Source: Treponema sp.
GTDB taxonomy: Bacteria > Spirochaetota > Spirochaetia > Treponematales > Treponemataceae
Direction of reading: 5' to 3'
Assembly (NCBI GenBank): GCA_017449285.1
Contig: JAFSJX010000003.1
Coordinates: 62,001 to 126,000, forward strand
DNA length: 64,000 nucleotides
Position numbers and translations under genes: made by a program. Shown here piece by piece: positions 24,617 through 32,977 of the stretch (its first letter is position 1; each line of letters starts with the position of its first letter). The notes under the pieces were generated by a model. It saw only the letters and a program-made list of their open reading frames with translations. It was not told the DNA's origin and ran no database searches.

Positions 24617-25333
24617 ATGATAGAACTCGTTCATTTTTCCAAATCTTACCATTCTTCTCCGGCAGTGCAGGATGTTTCCCTTCATTGTGCCTCAGGGCGC
24701 ATAACAGGTTTGCTGGGTGAAAACGGTGCGGGAAAAACGACAATTCTTCGTGCCGTGTGCGCCCAACATTTCGCCACAAGCGGGCAGGTAGTGGTGAACG
24801 GCATTGACGTGGCGGAAAATCCCGCCGCCGTGCGCAGCCTCGTTGGATTTGTGCCTGAGCAGGCAAACTTTCCCGCCGAATACACCGTGCGCGAACTGCT
24901 TTCGATGACCGCGCATCTCCATGGCGTTCAGAACGTGCAAAAGGAACTGTCTCGCATTGCCGAACTTTGCGCCATTGGCGACGTGCTTGCAAAAAAAGTC
25001 CGCATGCTTTCAAAAGGCTATCGCGAGAGGGTTGCCTTTGCCCGTGCGCTCATCTTCAATCCGCCCGTACTCGTTCTCGATGAGCCTGCAAGCGGTCTTG
25101 ACCCAGCCCAAATCGTCCGTATGCGCGCACTCGTCACGTCTCTTGCTCCGTCGCACACGATTCTGCTTTCCACGCACCTCATGCAGGAAGTGGACGCACT
25201 CTGTGACGAAATTTGCATCCTTCACAAAGGTCGCTCTGTCGCGCAGGGTACGTCAGAAGAAATTGTTCGTCAGACCGGAACCGCCACACTGGAAGAAGCG
25301 TTTTTCAAATTGACACAGGGGGAGAATAAATGA
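24617..25333 (+). CDS. ABC transporter ATP-binding protein, GldA-like
   Basis: A 238-residue ATPase with Walker A GENGAGKTTILRA, the Q-loop region FVPEQANFP, the signature variant LSKGYRERVAFARAL, Walker B VLVLDEPASGLDP and the H-loop LLSTHLMQEVD. It matches the branch that includes GldA of Bacteroidetes gliding/secretion loci. It overlaps the following permease by 4 bases (ATGA), and AAGG lies upstream of ATG 24617. With the next two genes it forms a three-gene export-type system whose substrate is unknown. Confidence 0.9.
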   Translation: MIELVHFSKSYHSSPAVQDVSLHCASGRITGLLGENGAGKTTILRAVCAQHFATSGQVVVNGIDVAENPAAVRSLVGFVPEQANFPAEYTVRELLSMTAHLHGVQNVQKELSRIAELCAIGDVLAKKVRMLSKGYRERVAFARALIFNPPVLVLDEPASGLDPAQIVRMRALVTSLAPSHTILLSTHLMQEVDALCDEICILHKGRSVAQGTSEEIVRQTGTATLEEAFFKLTQGENK

Positions 25334-27627
25334 AAAAATTCCTGCCCCTCTATAAAATCGCCTTGTTCACCTATCTCATTGACCCGCTTTTTTACATTGC
25401 ATCGCTGGTGACAGTCTTGTTTTGTGTGCTTCGATTTTTCTTTGTCGGGCATTTTTTTCTTGCGGGAGTGGGAACGTCTGATTTGCGTCCGTTTTTTACG
25501 AGCCTACCTTACATCTCAATTCTTGTCGTGCCGCTCCTTGTCCTGCGCCTTCGCCATTTTATTTCCGACGATTCCTTTCCCGCCACGCCAACGCTACGCT
25601 TTTCTGCACTCGTGACGGCGGCATTCTCTGCGTTTTCTTTTCCGCTTGTGCTGTTGGGTTCGCTTCCTTTGTGCGTCAATTTGTTTGGCACGGTGGACGC
25701 GGGGCAGGTGTGTGCGGGTTTTGTCGGCGTTCTGCTCTACGGTTTTTCTGCCTGTGCCGCCACTGTGTTTTTGTACGCTCATTTTACGGAATCTGCCGCC
25801 GTGCCGCTTTTTTTGAGCGCGCTGCTCCTCTCCGTGGTGAATGTGTTGCACTTGCTTCCATTGTATGTGCCAGCGGGAAACGCGCTCACCTTTTTGTGCC
25901 GTGCTATCAGTTTTTCGTGGCATTTCGATGCGGCAGAAAAAGGCATTTTCGACAGCCGTGACCTGGTGTTTTATGCGCTTGCATCAATTTTGTTCATTTT
26001 GCTTTCTGTTCGCGCGGAATACAAACGAATTGGGCGGCGTATCAATGCGCTCACGCAATTTCTGCTCGTGGTGATTCTCCTCTGTTCGGGAATTGCGTTC
26101 AGCCGCTTGTATTTCCGTGCAGACCTTACCCAATCGCGCACATTCAGTCTTTCTCAGACCTCAAAAACGCTGGTCAGCCAGTTGGAAGCCCCTTTGCGCG
26201 TCACCTATTACCGTTCAGCCGAACTCAAAAATCTCTACCCGCAGACCAACGACGTTGCCGAATACCTTACCACCTACTGCGCCCAAAGCCGTAACCTTAC
26301 CCTGCAATTTGAAAAGCCCGATGGCGACAAACTGAACGCGCTGGGCATCCAAGGTCAGCAGATTCGGAACGACACGGGAACAAAGACTGAATTCGTTACG
26401 GTGTATTCGGCGGTGCTGCTCCAATATCTTGACAAGCAGACGCTTATTCCGTTTGTGCTTGCGACCGACACGCTTGAATACGATTTGACCCGTCGCGTAC
26501 AGGATTTGATTACCGAAAAGCAAAAAAAAGTGCTTATTGTCGCTGGAAATGGTCGCAGTATCGAATCAGAATACGGCTATGTCTCTCCGTGGCTCAATGC
26601 GATGGGATTTCAGACAGAGATTATTCCGCCAAGCAAAATAGAAGAAAAAACGCTTTCGGCAGAGCAGGGAACAGAACTCCTTGTGTTCGGCTCATCGGCA
26701 CTCACGCGGGAAGAAAGTTCAGGTCTTGAACACGCCGTTTTCTCCGGGATTCCTGCGCTCATTGCAACTTCACCGTATTCGGTCGCCTTGGAAGATGACT
26801 GGCGGGTAACGAAAAATCGGCGTGACACGCTCATTCCCGTGCTGAATTCGTGGGGATTTACTTTTGCCCCCGCGCTTGTACAGGATATTTCCAACGTGCC
26901 GCTCATGCTCCAAAGCGCGGATGCCGATGCATTGCAGTACACGGTAAATTATCCGCCGTGGATTTCGATTCTGCCGCAGGAAAGTACCATGCGCGGTCTC
27001 TCGCTCTTTTGGTCAAGTCCGCTGGTGCTGTATGAGAATACCAAGCCGCTTTTAGTCACCACGACAAGCGCATGGATTCAAAATGAGGAAAAATCTGCGG
27101 GAACGTTCAACTCCGTGGCAGGGGAGCGCAACACGGTGACGGATGAGTATGGACGAGCATCCGTGTTTCTGACCAACGCGTTTACTGTTCCTAAATCCGC
27201 AAAAGAAGCGGGCGCAGAAACGGCGCAATTTGTGGTTGGCGCATACAACGATGGCGACATGGCGGGCTACTATGAGACAGGAAAAACCATTACACCTGTC
27301 GCCGTCATTGCCGACCAATATGTTTGCCACCAAAGTATGACCGCATTTACCGCAAGTGAAAAGGGCGCGGACTTCCGTAACTATGATTTTCTTTCCACAA
27401 CGCTCCTTCGTCTGCGCGGGGATACGGAACTTGCCGCCCTGCTTGAAAAATCCGCGCCCAATAATACGCTCTACAAAATCACCGATGCGGACGCATTTAG
27501 GACAGCACGGAATACAACGCTGTTCGTTTTGTTTGCATTGCTTCCTGCGCTGATAGCGGTTCTTTCCCTTGTGGTAAAAATCAGACGGCGGCGGTATAAT
27601 GCGGGGTATGTTTATTCGGAACGATAG
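25330..27627 (+). CDS. fused GldF-like permease and GldG-like extracytoplasmic domain
   Basis: A 765-residue protein. Residues 1 to about 225 are a six-helix ABC-2-type permease like GldF. Another helix (FLLVVILLCSGIAFSRLYF) starts a GldG-like part: FRADLTQSRTFSLSQTSKTLVSQLEAPLRVTYY is split across a typical GldG N-terminus, then FVLATDTLEYDLTRRVQDL and a long domain, and a final membrane helix (LFVLFALLPALIAVLSLVV). In Bacteroidetes GldF and GldG are separate; fusion is the arrangement here. It starts inside the ATPase stop and is followed 8 bases later by the DUF4340 gene. Confidence 0.85.
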   Translation: MKKFLPLYKIALFTYLIDPLFYIASLVTVLFCVLRFFFVGHFFLAGVGTSDLRPFFTSLPYISILVVPLLVLRLRHFISDDSFPATPTLRFSALVTAAFSAFSFPLVLLGSLPLCVNLFGTVDAGQVCAGFVGVLLYGFSACAATVFLYAHFTESAAVPLFLSALLLSVVNVLHLLPLYVPAGNALTFLCRAISFSWHFDAAEKGIFDSRDLVFYALASILFILLSVRAEYKRIGRRINALTQFLLVVILLCSGIAFSRLYFRADLTQSRTFSLSQTSKTLVSQLEAPLRVTYYRSAELKNLYPQTNDVAEYLTTYCAQSRNLTLQFEKPDGDKLNALGIQGQQIRNDTGTKTEFVTVYSAVLLQYLDKQTLIPFVLATDTLEYDLTRRVQDLITEKQKKVLIVAGNGRSIESEYGYVSPWLNAMGFQTEIIPPSKIEEKTLSAEQGTELLVFGSSALTREESSGLEHAVFSGIPALIATSPYSVALEDDWRVTKNRRDTLIPVLNSWGFTFAPALVQDISNVPLMLQSADADALQYTVNYPPWISILPQESTMRGLSLFWSSPLVLYENTKPLLVTTTSAWIQNEEKSAGTFNSVAGERNTVTDEYGRASVFLTNAFTVPKSAKEAGAETAQFVVGAYNDGDMAGYYETGKTITPVAVIADQYVCHQSMTAFTASEKGADFRNYDFLSTTLLRLRGDTELAALLEKSAPNNTLYKITDADAFRTARNTTLFVLFALLPALIAVLSLVVKIRRRRYNAGYVYSER

Positions 27628-27635
27628 AGGTGCTT

Positions 27636-28643
27636 ATGACAAGCCTGAACAAAAAACTTTCCGCCATCGCGCTGATTTTGGTCGTATTCTGCATTGTCTC
27701 CTTCCTGCCGATAGTGAGCAAAAAATCTGCGCCCAAGCCTTTCCAATCCGCGTTCTTGAATCCGTCCCACAAAGATGAGGTGACCGAAATCGTGCTGACA
27801 TTTCAGCAGAAAGAAAATGAGCGGAATAGTTACGGTGAGACACTGGAAGAGCAGTTTATTTCGCTAAAAAAAATGGATGTGGGTAGCGGCGCAGGGAAGA
27901 CTCTTTGGATTGCCGATGATGGGCTTACGACCGTTCGTGCGGATGAGAAACTTATAGAGAACCTGCTTATTAACTTGACAAAAATTCGCAAGATGTATAC
28001 AATTTCAGACAGTAAGGGTGATCAGGGTTCTTGCACTTGTGCGGCTACTATTAGAAATAATGATAAGATGTATACAAAAATAGACTTTTTTGCTACAAAT
28101 TCGCTTACAAACCGTATCATGCTTGGTGTGGAAACCAAAAAATCACTTTATGAAACCGATGATACCGTCAGTCAGTTCTTCCAAACAAACGTTAGTTTTT
28201 GGTCAAACCCGGGATTGGTACAGATGGCGGATGCGCCGATTTCGTTTATTTTTCAGGAAAATGGCAAAAATTTCTCAAAAATTGATGAATTTTCCTCCGA
28301 ATTCGCCAAAAAATCGCATGAAGTGATGGTTTTGCGCCACGGAATGATATTACCACCGCAGGTTAACGAACGTTTTGCAGGTGAGCCACGGCAGTCTGAC
28401 GCAATCGACCCGTCCGCGCGTCTTACCGTTGCCGACAAAAACGGTTTTTCCGAAGTCATCTCTTTTTATGCGCGGGGAGACGGCTCGTATCGCTGTGAGT
28501 ATCGGTTTTTTGGTGAAAATCGCACGGTTCGTCAGGCAGACGAGGTTCATGCTGCCGATACCCTTCGTTTTACCGATGATTTACGCTTTGCCTTTGAAAT
28601 CAGCGGATGGACGTATGACCGTTTACGGAGCATCTTCCAATAG
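27636..28643 (+). CDS. DUF4340 domain protein, partner of the Gld-like ABC system
   Basis: A 335-residue protein with an N-terminal membrane helix (LSAIALILVVFCIVSFLPIV) and an extracytoplasmic region of beta-rich repeats. LWIADDGLTTVRADEKLIENLLINL is split over a DUF4340-like unit, and further units occur (RIMLGVETKKSLYETDD). DUF4340 genes regularly follow GldA/GldFG-like genes, and the layout here matches. GAGG 5 bases before ATG 27636 makes this start better than GTG 27630. Confidence 0.75.
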   Translation: MTSLNKKLSAIALILVVFCIVSFLPIVSKKSAPKPFQSAFLNPSHKDEVTEIVLTFQQKENERNSYGETLEEQFISLKKMDVGSGAGKTLWIADDGLTTVRADEKLIENLLINLTKIRKMYTISDSKGDQGSCTCAATIRNNDKMYTKIDFFATNSLTNRIMLGVETKKSLYETDDTVSQFFQTNVSFWSNPGLVQMADAPISFIFQENGKNFSKIDEFSSEFAKKSHEVMVLRHGMILPPQVNERFAGEPRQSDAIDPSARLTVADKNGFSEVISFYARGDGSYRCEYRFFGENRTVRQADEVHAADTLRFTDDLRFAFEISGWTYDRLRSIFQ

Positions 28644-28707
28644 CAGAATCGGCGGACGGTGAGGGCGAAAGGGGCAAATTTTTCTTTGCTTTTCCTAAAA
28701 TCTCTGT

Positions 28708-28713
28708 TATACT
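28708..28713 (+). promoter_or_regulatory. -10 box of the desulfoferrodoxin gene
   Basis: TATACT lies 18 bases before ATG 28732, and GGTGAGG gives a conventional ribosome site. This is a normal leader, in contrast to the leaderless genes. Confidence 0.55.
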
Positions 28714-28731
28714 TAACGGTGAGGTATAGTT

Positions 28732-29106
28732 ATGGTACAATTTTTTAAATGCCTGAAATGCGGCAAAATTATTGAGATTGTGAACAAGGGCTGCCCGGTG
28801 GTGGTCTGCTGTGGCGATGAGATGAAAGAACTCAAGGCGAATACAACCGATGGCGCGATGGAAAAGCATGTTCCTGTCATCGAGCAGAACGGAAATGCGG
28901 TTACGGTCACGGTCGGTTCTGTCGCTCACCCGATGGAAGCAGATCACTGGATTCAGTGGATTGTTCTGGAGACGGACAAAGGCGTGTATCGCAAGAATCT
29001 GAATTCTGGCGAAGCCCCCGTGGCAAAATTCACGCTTACGGACGAAAAACTTATCGCCGTATACGAGTACTGCAACAAGCACGGACTCTGGAAGGCAGAG
29101 GCGTAA
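28732..29106 (+). CDS. dfx: desulfoferrodoxin (superoxide reductase)
   Basis: Superoxide reductase converts superoxide to hydrogen peroxide without releasing oxygen, a defence of anaerobes. The 124-residue protein has both iron centres: the N-terminal desulforedoxin-like site with four Cys (CLKC ... VVCCGDEM) and the catalytic site with His ligands in EKHVPVIE, VAHPMEADHWIQW and the Cys-His pair in EYCNKHGLWKA. This is the two-centre class I type. Transcribed alone from its own promoter. Confidence 0.95.
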   Translation: MVQFFKCLKCGKIIEIVNKGCPVVVCCGDEMKELKANTTDGAMEKHVPVIEQNGNAVTVTVGSVAHPMEADHWIQWIVLETDKGVYRKNLNSGEAPVAKFTLTDEKLIAVYEYCNKHGLWKAEA

Positions 29107-29157
29107 AAGGCGGGCTTCGGCTGCGTTCAGTTCCCGTATGACAGCGGAAGTCTAGTC

Positions 29158-29181
29158 ATTGAGCGTAGTCGGAATGACAAT
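29158..29181. repeat. imperfect palindrome GTCATT...AATGAC before the permease
   Basis: GTCATTGAGCGTAGTCGGAATGAC has complementary ends (GTCATT/AATGAC) and resembles common dispersed intergenic palindromes. It also contributes the only ribosome-site-like bases (GGAA) before ATG 29182. Confidence 0.4.
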
Positions 29182-30288
29182 ATGATTTCTTTTCTAAAAA
29201 AACGCGCTGTATTTTGTGCGGCGATGCTCTGTGCCGTTGTCAGTTGCCTGTTTGTGCCGCCGAGCCGTGAGTATCTTTCGTATATCGACTGGAACACGCT
29301 TTCACTGTTGTTCGCGCTTATGACGGCAGTGGCAGGACTGGAGCGGTGCGATGTGTTCCGTTTTCTTGCGGTGCGGTTGTGTGCGGTGGTGCATACGGCG
29401 CGGTCTTTGTCTTTTGTGCTGGTCTTTCTCTGCTTTTTTGCGAGCATGCTGATTACGAATGACGTGGCTCTGCTTGCGTTCGTGCCGTTTGCGCTCATGC
29501 TTTTGGGAACGCAGGAAAAACTGCCGCGCAAATTTATCGGCTATGTGGTGGTCTTGCAGACGGTGGCGGCGAATACAGGCAGTATGCTTACTCCTATGGG
29601 AAACCCGCAGAATCTGTTTCTGTTCAATAAAATGGGAATTTCTCTCGGTTCGTTTGTGGCGATACTGTTTCCCTATACGCTTATGTGCGGAATCATGCTT
29701 GTCCTTGGATTGTTTTTCGTTCCGAATATGCGTCTTTCTGCGCTGGGAAGTCCCAATGCAAAGACACATCCGTCTTCATGGCGAAAAATTCTGTATGCCC
29801 TGCTGTTCGTCTTTTGTCTGCTTTCAGTGCTGAAACTGATTCCTAAACCGTTGCTTGCGCTGATTGTTTTTGTCGCCGTGCTTGCTTTTGACCGCAGGAC
29901 GCTTTTGCATACGGATTATTTTCTGATTGCAACTTTTGTAGCGTTTTTTGTTTTCAGCGGAAATATTGCCGCAATTCCTGCGGTGCGCTCGTTTCTGGAG
30001 CGTTCTGTGCAGGGGCATGAACTTTTTTCTGGTCTGCTTGCCAGTCAGGTCATCAGCAATGTGCCGGCAACGCTTCTTTTATATCCGTTTGTTGAGAGTG
30101 CGAAGAATCTGCTTCTTGGCGTGAATATCGGCGGACTGGGAACGCTCGTCGCGTCGCTTGCAAGCCTGATTTCGTTTACGATTTATACGAAGACAGAAAA
30201 ACGGGGCGGCTCATATCTTGCGCTGTTTACCGTGGTCAACATACTCTTTATGGCTGTGCTTTTGGGAGCATATTTGATTTTACGGTGA
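29182..30288 (+). CDS. ArsB/CitM-family anion permease
   Basis: A 368-residue membrane protein with about ten helices. The two symmetry-related signatures of the ion-transporter superfamily are ITNDVALLAFVPFALML (about residues 92-108) and ANTGSMLTPMGNPQNLFLF, with SNVPATLLLYPF late. This places it among ArsB/CitM/SLC13-like carriers; arsenite, citrate or another anion may be the substrate. Neighbours do not decide. The start lacks a strong ribosome site. Confidence 0.8.
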   Translation: MISFLKKRAVFCAAMLCAVVSCLFVPPSREYLSYIDWNTLSLLFALMTAVAGLERCDVFRFLAVRLCAVVHTARSLSFVLVFLCFFASMLITNDVALLAFVPFALMLLGTQEKLPRKFIGYVVVLQTVAANTGSMLTPMGNPQNLFLFNKMGISLGSFVAILFPYTLMCGIMLVLGLFFVPNMRLSALGSPNAKTHPSSWRKILYALLFVFCLLSVLKLIPKPLLALIVFVAVLAFDRRTLLHTDYFLIATFVAFFVFSGNIAAIPAVRSFLERSVQGHELFSGLLASQVISNVPATLLLYPFVESAKNLLLGVNIGGLGTLVASLASLISFTIYTKTEKRGGSYLALFTVVNILFMAVLLGAYLILR

Positions 30289-30326
30289 TTGACACAAAAT
30301 GTGTTTTTCACTACAGTAGTCTCATC

Positions 30327-30525
30327 GGTCGTTTAACTCAGTGGTAGAGTGCTTGCACTTTGCGATGGTAGAGTAATTTTTGTGGTCAATTAACTCAGTG
30401 GTAGAGTGCTACCTTCACACGGTAGAAGTCACTAGTTCGAACCTAGTATTGACCACAAAAATTATTCAATAACTGCAAAGTTGCTCACACTGTAGAAGTC
30501 ACTAGTTCAAATCTAGTAACGACCA
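30327..30525 (+). pseudogene. split outer tRNA-Val-like gene holding a second tRNA
   Basis: The 5' part (30327-30353: GGTCGTT acceptor strand, D-arm ACTCAGTGGTAGAGT) and the 3' part (30485-30525: CACACTGTAG of an anticodon arm, T-arm ACTAG-TTCAAAT-CTAGT, acceptor AACGACC, discriminator A) would form one tRNA with a perfect 7-bp acceptor stem. The break lies in the anticodon stem. About 130 bases are inserted there, including a complete tRNA-Val. TGCACTTTGC (30354-30363) pairs with GCAAAGTTGC (30475-30484) at the base of the insert, apart from one bulged T. Confidence 0.65.
30384..30455 (+). tRNA. tRNA-Val(CAC)
   Basis: Complete cloverleaf: acceptor GGTCAAT/ATTGACC, D-arm ACTC/GAGT, anticodon arm CTACC-TTCACAC-GGTAG with anticodon CAC, T-arm ACTAG-TTCGAAC-CTAGT and discriminator A. 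CCA is not encoded. The acceptor stem is prolonged into a perfect 16-bp stem by flanking bases (30375-30390 with 30448-30463). Confidence 0.9.
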
Positions 30526-30539
30526 TCAAGGGAATTTTT

Positions 30540-32708
30540 TTAAAGTTCCCCAAGCACAAGTTTGTTGTTTTTGAGCGTGTTTTTATTGTCAAATTTTACG
30601 TTTGGAGAGGCGGCGGAAGGGTCTTCGTAGAACCCGATGCAGATGCGGTCACCACTGCAAATTGAAGTAAAATCAGAGTAAAAAATGTAGGTCTTTTCAT
30701 CTCCGTCAGCAAAACTTCCTTTTTTTAGCTTTTTTATGCTGCCGATTTGTGCTTTTCGTTTTCCGCTTTGGTCAATTACTTCTGCAATCAGATGTACGTC
30801 AAAAAAGGCGGGGGCTAGACCGGTGTTTTTGATTGTCACGGAAAGCTGGGTTTTTAAGTTTTCGTCTGTGTCAAGATGTGCGGCGGTCACTTCAAAATTG
30901 TAGCCGAGTTTGTTGGTCATCTCTTTTACATGCTCGGCGTTGTCCTTAAAAAATGTCATTGCGCAACTCTGGCGGTCAAGCTCGTAATAGGTCAGATGCG
31001 CCACATTGATTACGGATTTCCAGCGTTCGAGCGTCCATTGCTGGTGCCACCTGTCAGAATTATCTAGATTCAAAAGCTTTTCGTAAATATCGCAGTTCTC
31101 GCCAACCGTCGGAAGTCCCGCCTCATAACATTTTGCCAGGTCGTTCTCTCGGTCAGCAATCTGAATCAAACCATCGTCTCTTTTTGCAATTCCAAGTGAA
31201 AGTGCGTACTGGTACACATCTCCCCGACAATCACTCGGTATGACAAGTTGCGTAGTTTTAAAAACTGATTTGTAATAGGCAATCATATCTTTTTGGATTT
31301 CTTCAGAAGGCATTTCACTTCCGTCAAGTTGAGAACAATGCCATTCACCCCAGTTGCCGAATGAGCGGATGTCTATGAACTCAACACGGCTGTCACCGTC
31401 ATATCTGCGGGCCATTTCTGCGGCAAAATCTTTGCACGCCTGAATATAAATCGGGTCAGACCAGTCTGGAACACGTATTTTTGTTTCTGTTCCTTTAATT
31501 GTCGCATCAACAAAACCGCAGCCTTTGTCATAAATATATTGCGGCACATATTCTCCGCTTCCCGGCTCATCTGCTTTTTTAGCTCCTGTGTCAGTCGGGT
31601 AAATGCGCCAGCCTAATGTCCTTCCATTTTCTGCGCAAAGCTTCAGCAGATTGTCGATAAAAGTCCAGTCGTATTCATGTTCTCCTTTTTGAATCTTGCT
31701 CCAGCCGCAGCCGGTATACACAACGGTGCAATAATCCCATGCCTCATTTTTACCAGAAGCAAGAGCCGCGTCCCAATACTGATTGTTGATAAAGCCGTTG
31801 CTCCACGCATACTGAACAAAGCCTTTGTGCGGATTTATGACAGGCGCGTCCGATGGAGCCATAGAAAAATCTTTTTTTATGGGGAAAAGTAATCCAGAGA
31901 CCTTAAAAGTCGCTTCCGTATCAAGAATGTCCGGCATATAAATGAACTGCAGAATGACTTTTTCAATCGGATTATTGCTGAAGGTAAACGTGTGGTCAAC
32001 AGAAAAATCTTTGTCTGCGAAGATATCTGAAAACTCGATTGTTTCTGAAAGTGCTGCGCCCCAGTTTGCCGTTTTCGTATTGTTATCGACCAGTTTGAGC
32101 TGCATCTTGGATATTGCTTTGTCGCTCGTACCTTTCCACGTGATTTTTACCGTTTCGCCCGCTTTGGGAAGACGTGTAAAACTTTCTGTCAAATCAATCG
32201 GGCAAAAATATCTGTTATACCTTTCTGTTTTTACGCCGTTTTCCCAGATGTAATTTTTTTCTGCGGATTTCCGTACCAATATTGAGGATATATCAAGTTT
32301 GTGATTGTAGGAGTTCCCGCTGTCGGTTTCTATAATGATTGTTTTTTCTGCTATGGAAACGGTTGCCACCGAAATCGGACTGTTTTCTAACCCTTCTTTT
32401 ACAGCGAATGCCTTTATGGTTTTGTTTTCCATAAATGTGATTGCGCCTGTGTATTTTGCGCTTTGCATGGTGGGAGATGAGCCATCGGTTGTGTAAAAGA
32501 TAACCGCACCTTCTGTTTCGGTCGTCATGGAGACGGTCATTCTTGTGCCGCCCTCACGTTCTTCTGCGGAAAATTGAACGGCTTTTACATATTCCTTTGT
32601 TTGGTCTTCTGATGAGCATGAAGAAAAAAACACGCATAAAAAAGAAAGCGCAACAAGTGTTGCAAAGGAAGATTTTGCTCTACCTAAAAAATCAAAAAAA
32701 TGTTTCAT
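30540..32708 (-). CDS. lipoprotein with chitobiase-type domain and DUF4832/DUF4874-like glycosidase fold
   Basis: A 722-residue exported protein. The signal peptide ends at a lipobox (VFFSSCSS, lipidated Cys about 31). Residues about 65-120 resemble the CHB_HEX_C_1 domain (VIFYTTDGSSPT, ITFMENKTIKAFAV), often carbohydrate-related. The main domain begins NPHKGFVQYAWS and contains WRIYPTDTG, IDIRSFGNWGEWH and a further acidic segment ENCDIYEKL, as in DUF4874/DUF4832 proteins with a TIM-barrel glycosidase look. A beta-sandwich closes the protein (SVTIKNTGLAPAFFDVHL). Probable cell-surface polysaccharide enzyme; substrate unknown. AAGG precedes the start. Confidence 0.75.
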   Translation of the reverse strand: MKHFFDFLGRAKSSFATLVALSFLCVFFSSCSSEDQTKEYVKAVQFSAEEREGGTRMTVSMTTETEGAVIFYTTDGSSPTMQSAKYTGAITFMENKTIKAFAVKEGLENSPISVATVSIAEKTIIIETDSGNSYNHKLDISSILVRKSAEKNYIWENGVKTERYNRYFCPIDLTESFTRLPKAGETVKITWKGTSDKAISKMQLKLVDNNTKTANWGAALSETIEFSDIFADKDFSVDHTFTFSNNPIEKVILQFIYMPDILDTEATFKVSGLLFPIKKDFSMAPSDAPVINPHKGFVQYAWSNGFINNQYWDAALASGKNEAWDYCTVVYTGCGWSKIQKGEHEYDWTFIDNLLKLCAENGRTLGWRIYPTDTGAKKADEPGSGEYVPQYIYDKGCGFVDATIKGTETKIRVPDWSDPIYIQACKDFAAEMARRYDGDSRVEFIDIRSFGNWGEWHCSQLDGSEMPSEEIQKDMIAYYKSVFKTTQLVIPSDCRGDVYQYALSLGIAKRDDGLIQIADRENDLAKCYEAGLPTVGENCDIYEKLLNLDNSDRWHQQWTLERWKSVINVAHLTYYELDRQSCAMTFFKDNAEHVKEMTNKLGYNFEVTAAHLDTDENLKTQLSVTIKNTGLAPAFFDVHLIAEVIDQSGKRKAQIGSIKKLKKGSFADGDEKTYIFYSDFTSICSGDRICIGFYEDPSAASPNVKFDNKNTLKNNKLVLGEL

Positions 32709-32783
32709 AAGCGGACCTTCTTGCTTTTATATTACCAGTGCATTTTCAAAAAAACAACAAAAAAATCTTAATAGCCTTTTTAT

Positions 32784-32829
32784 CTGGGGAAAACGACACC
32801 TTTCGTCGAAAGGATTTCTTTTTCCCCAG
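32784..32829 (+). other. strong double hairpin with T-run in the divergent intergenic region
   Basis: CTGGGGAAAA (32784-32793) pairs with TTTTTCCCCAG (32819-32829), and CCTTTCG-T-CGAAAGG (32799-32813) nests inside. CCCCTTTTTT follows on the plus strand. It has the form of an intrinsic terminator, but no plus-strand gene precedes it; an unrecognised small RNA ending here is possible. The rest of 32709-32971 shows only promoter-like boxes, including TATAAT at 32883-32888. Confidence 0.5.
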
Positions 32830-32915
32830 CCCCTTTTTTCTTCCAAAGCCTGCTCTTTTTATAAATACTAAAGTTTCTATAGTATAATTTAAGGAATTTT
32901 TCTTGCAATACCTTA

Positions 32916-32944
32916 TTGACCTTGCGCACGAATTGCGGTAATCT
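32916..32944 (+). promoter_or_regulatory. promoter of ilvD-ilvB
   Basis: TTGACC (32916-32921), exactly 17 bases, then TAATCT (32939-32944). The leader is about 27 bases and contains TGAGG as ribosome site. There is no room for a T-box or peptide attenuator. Confidence 0.7.
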
Positions 32945-32977
32945 TTAGCGAAAACCATTGATTTTTGAGGTATGAAT

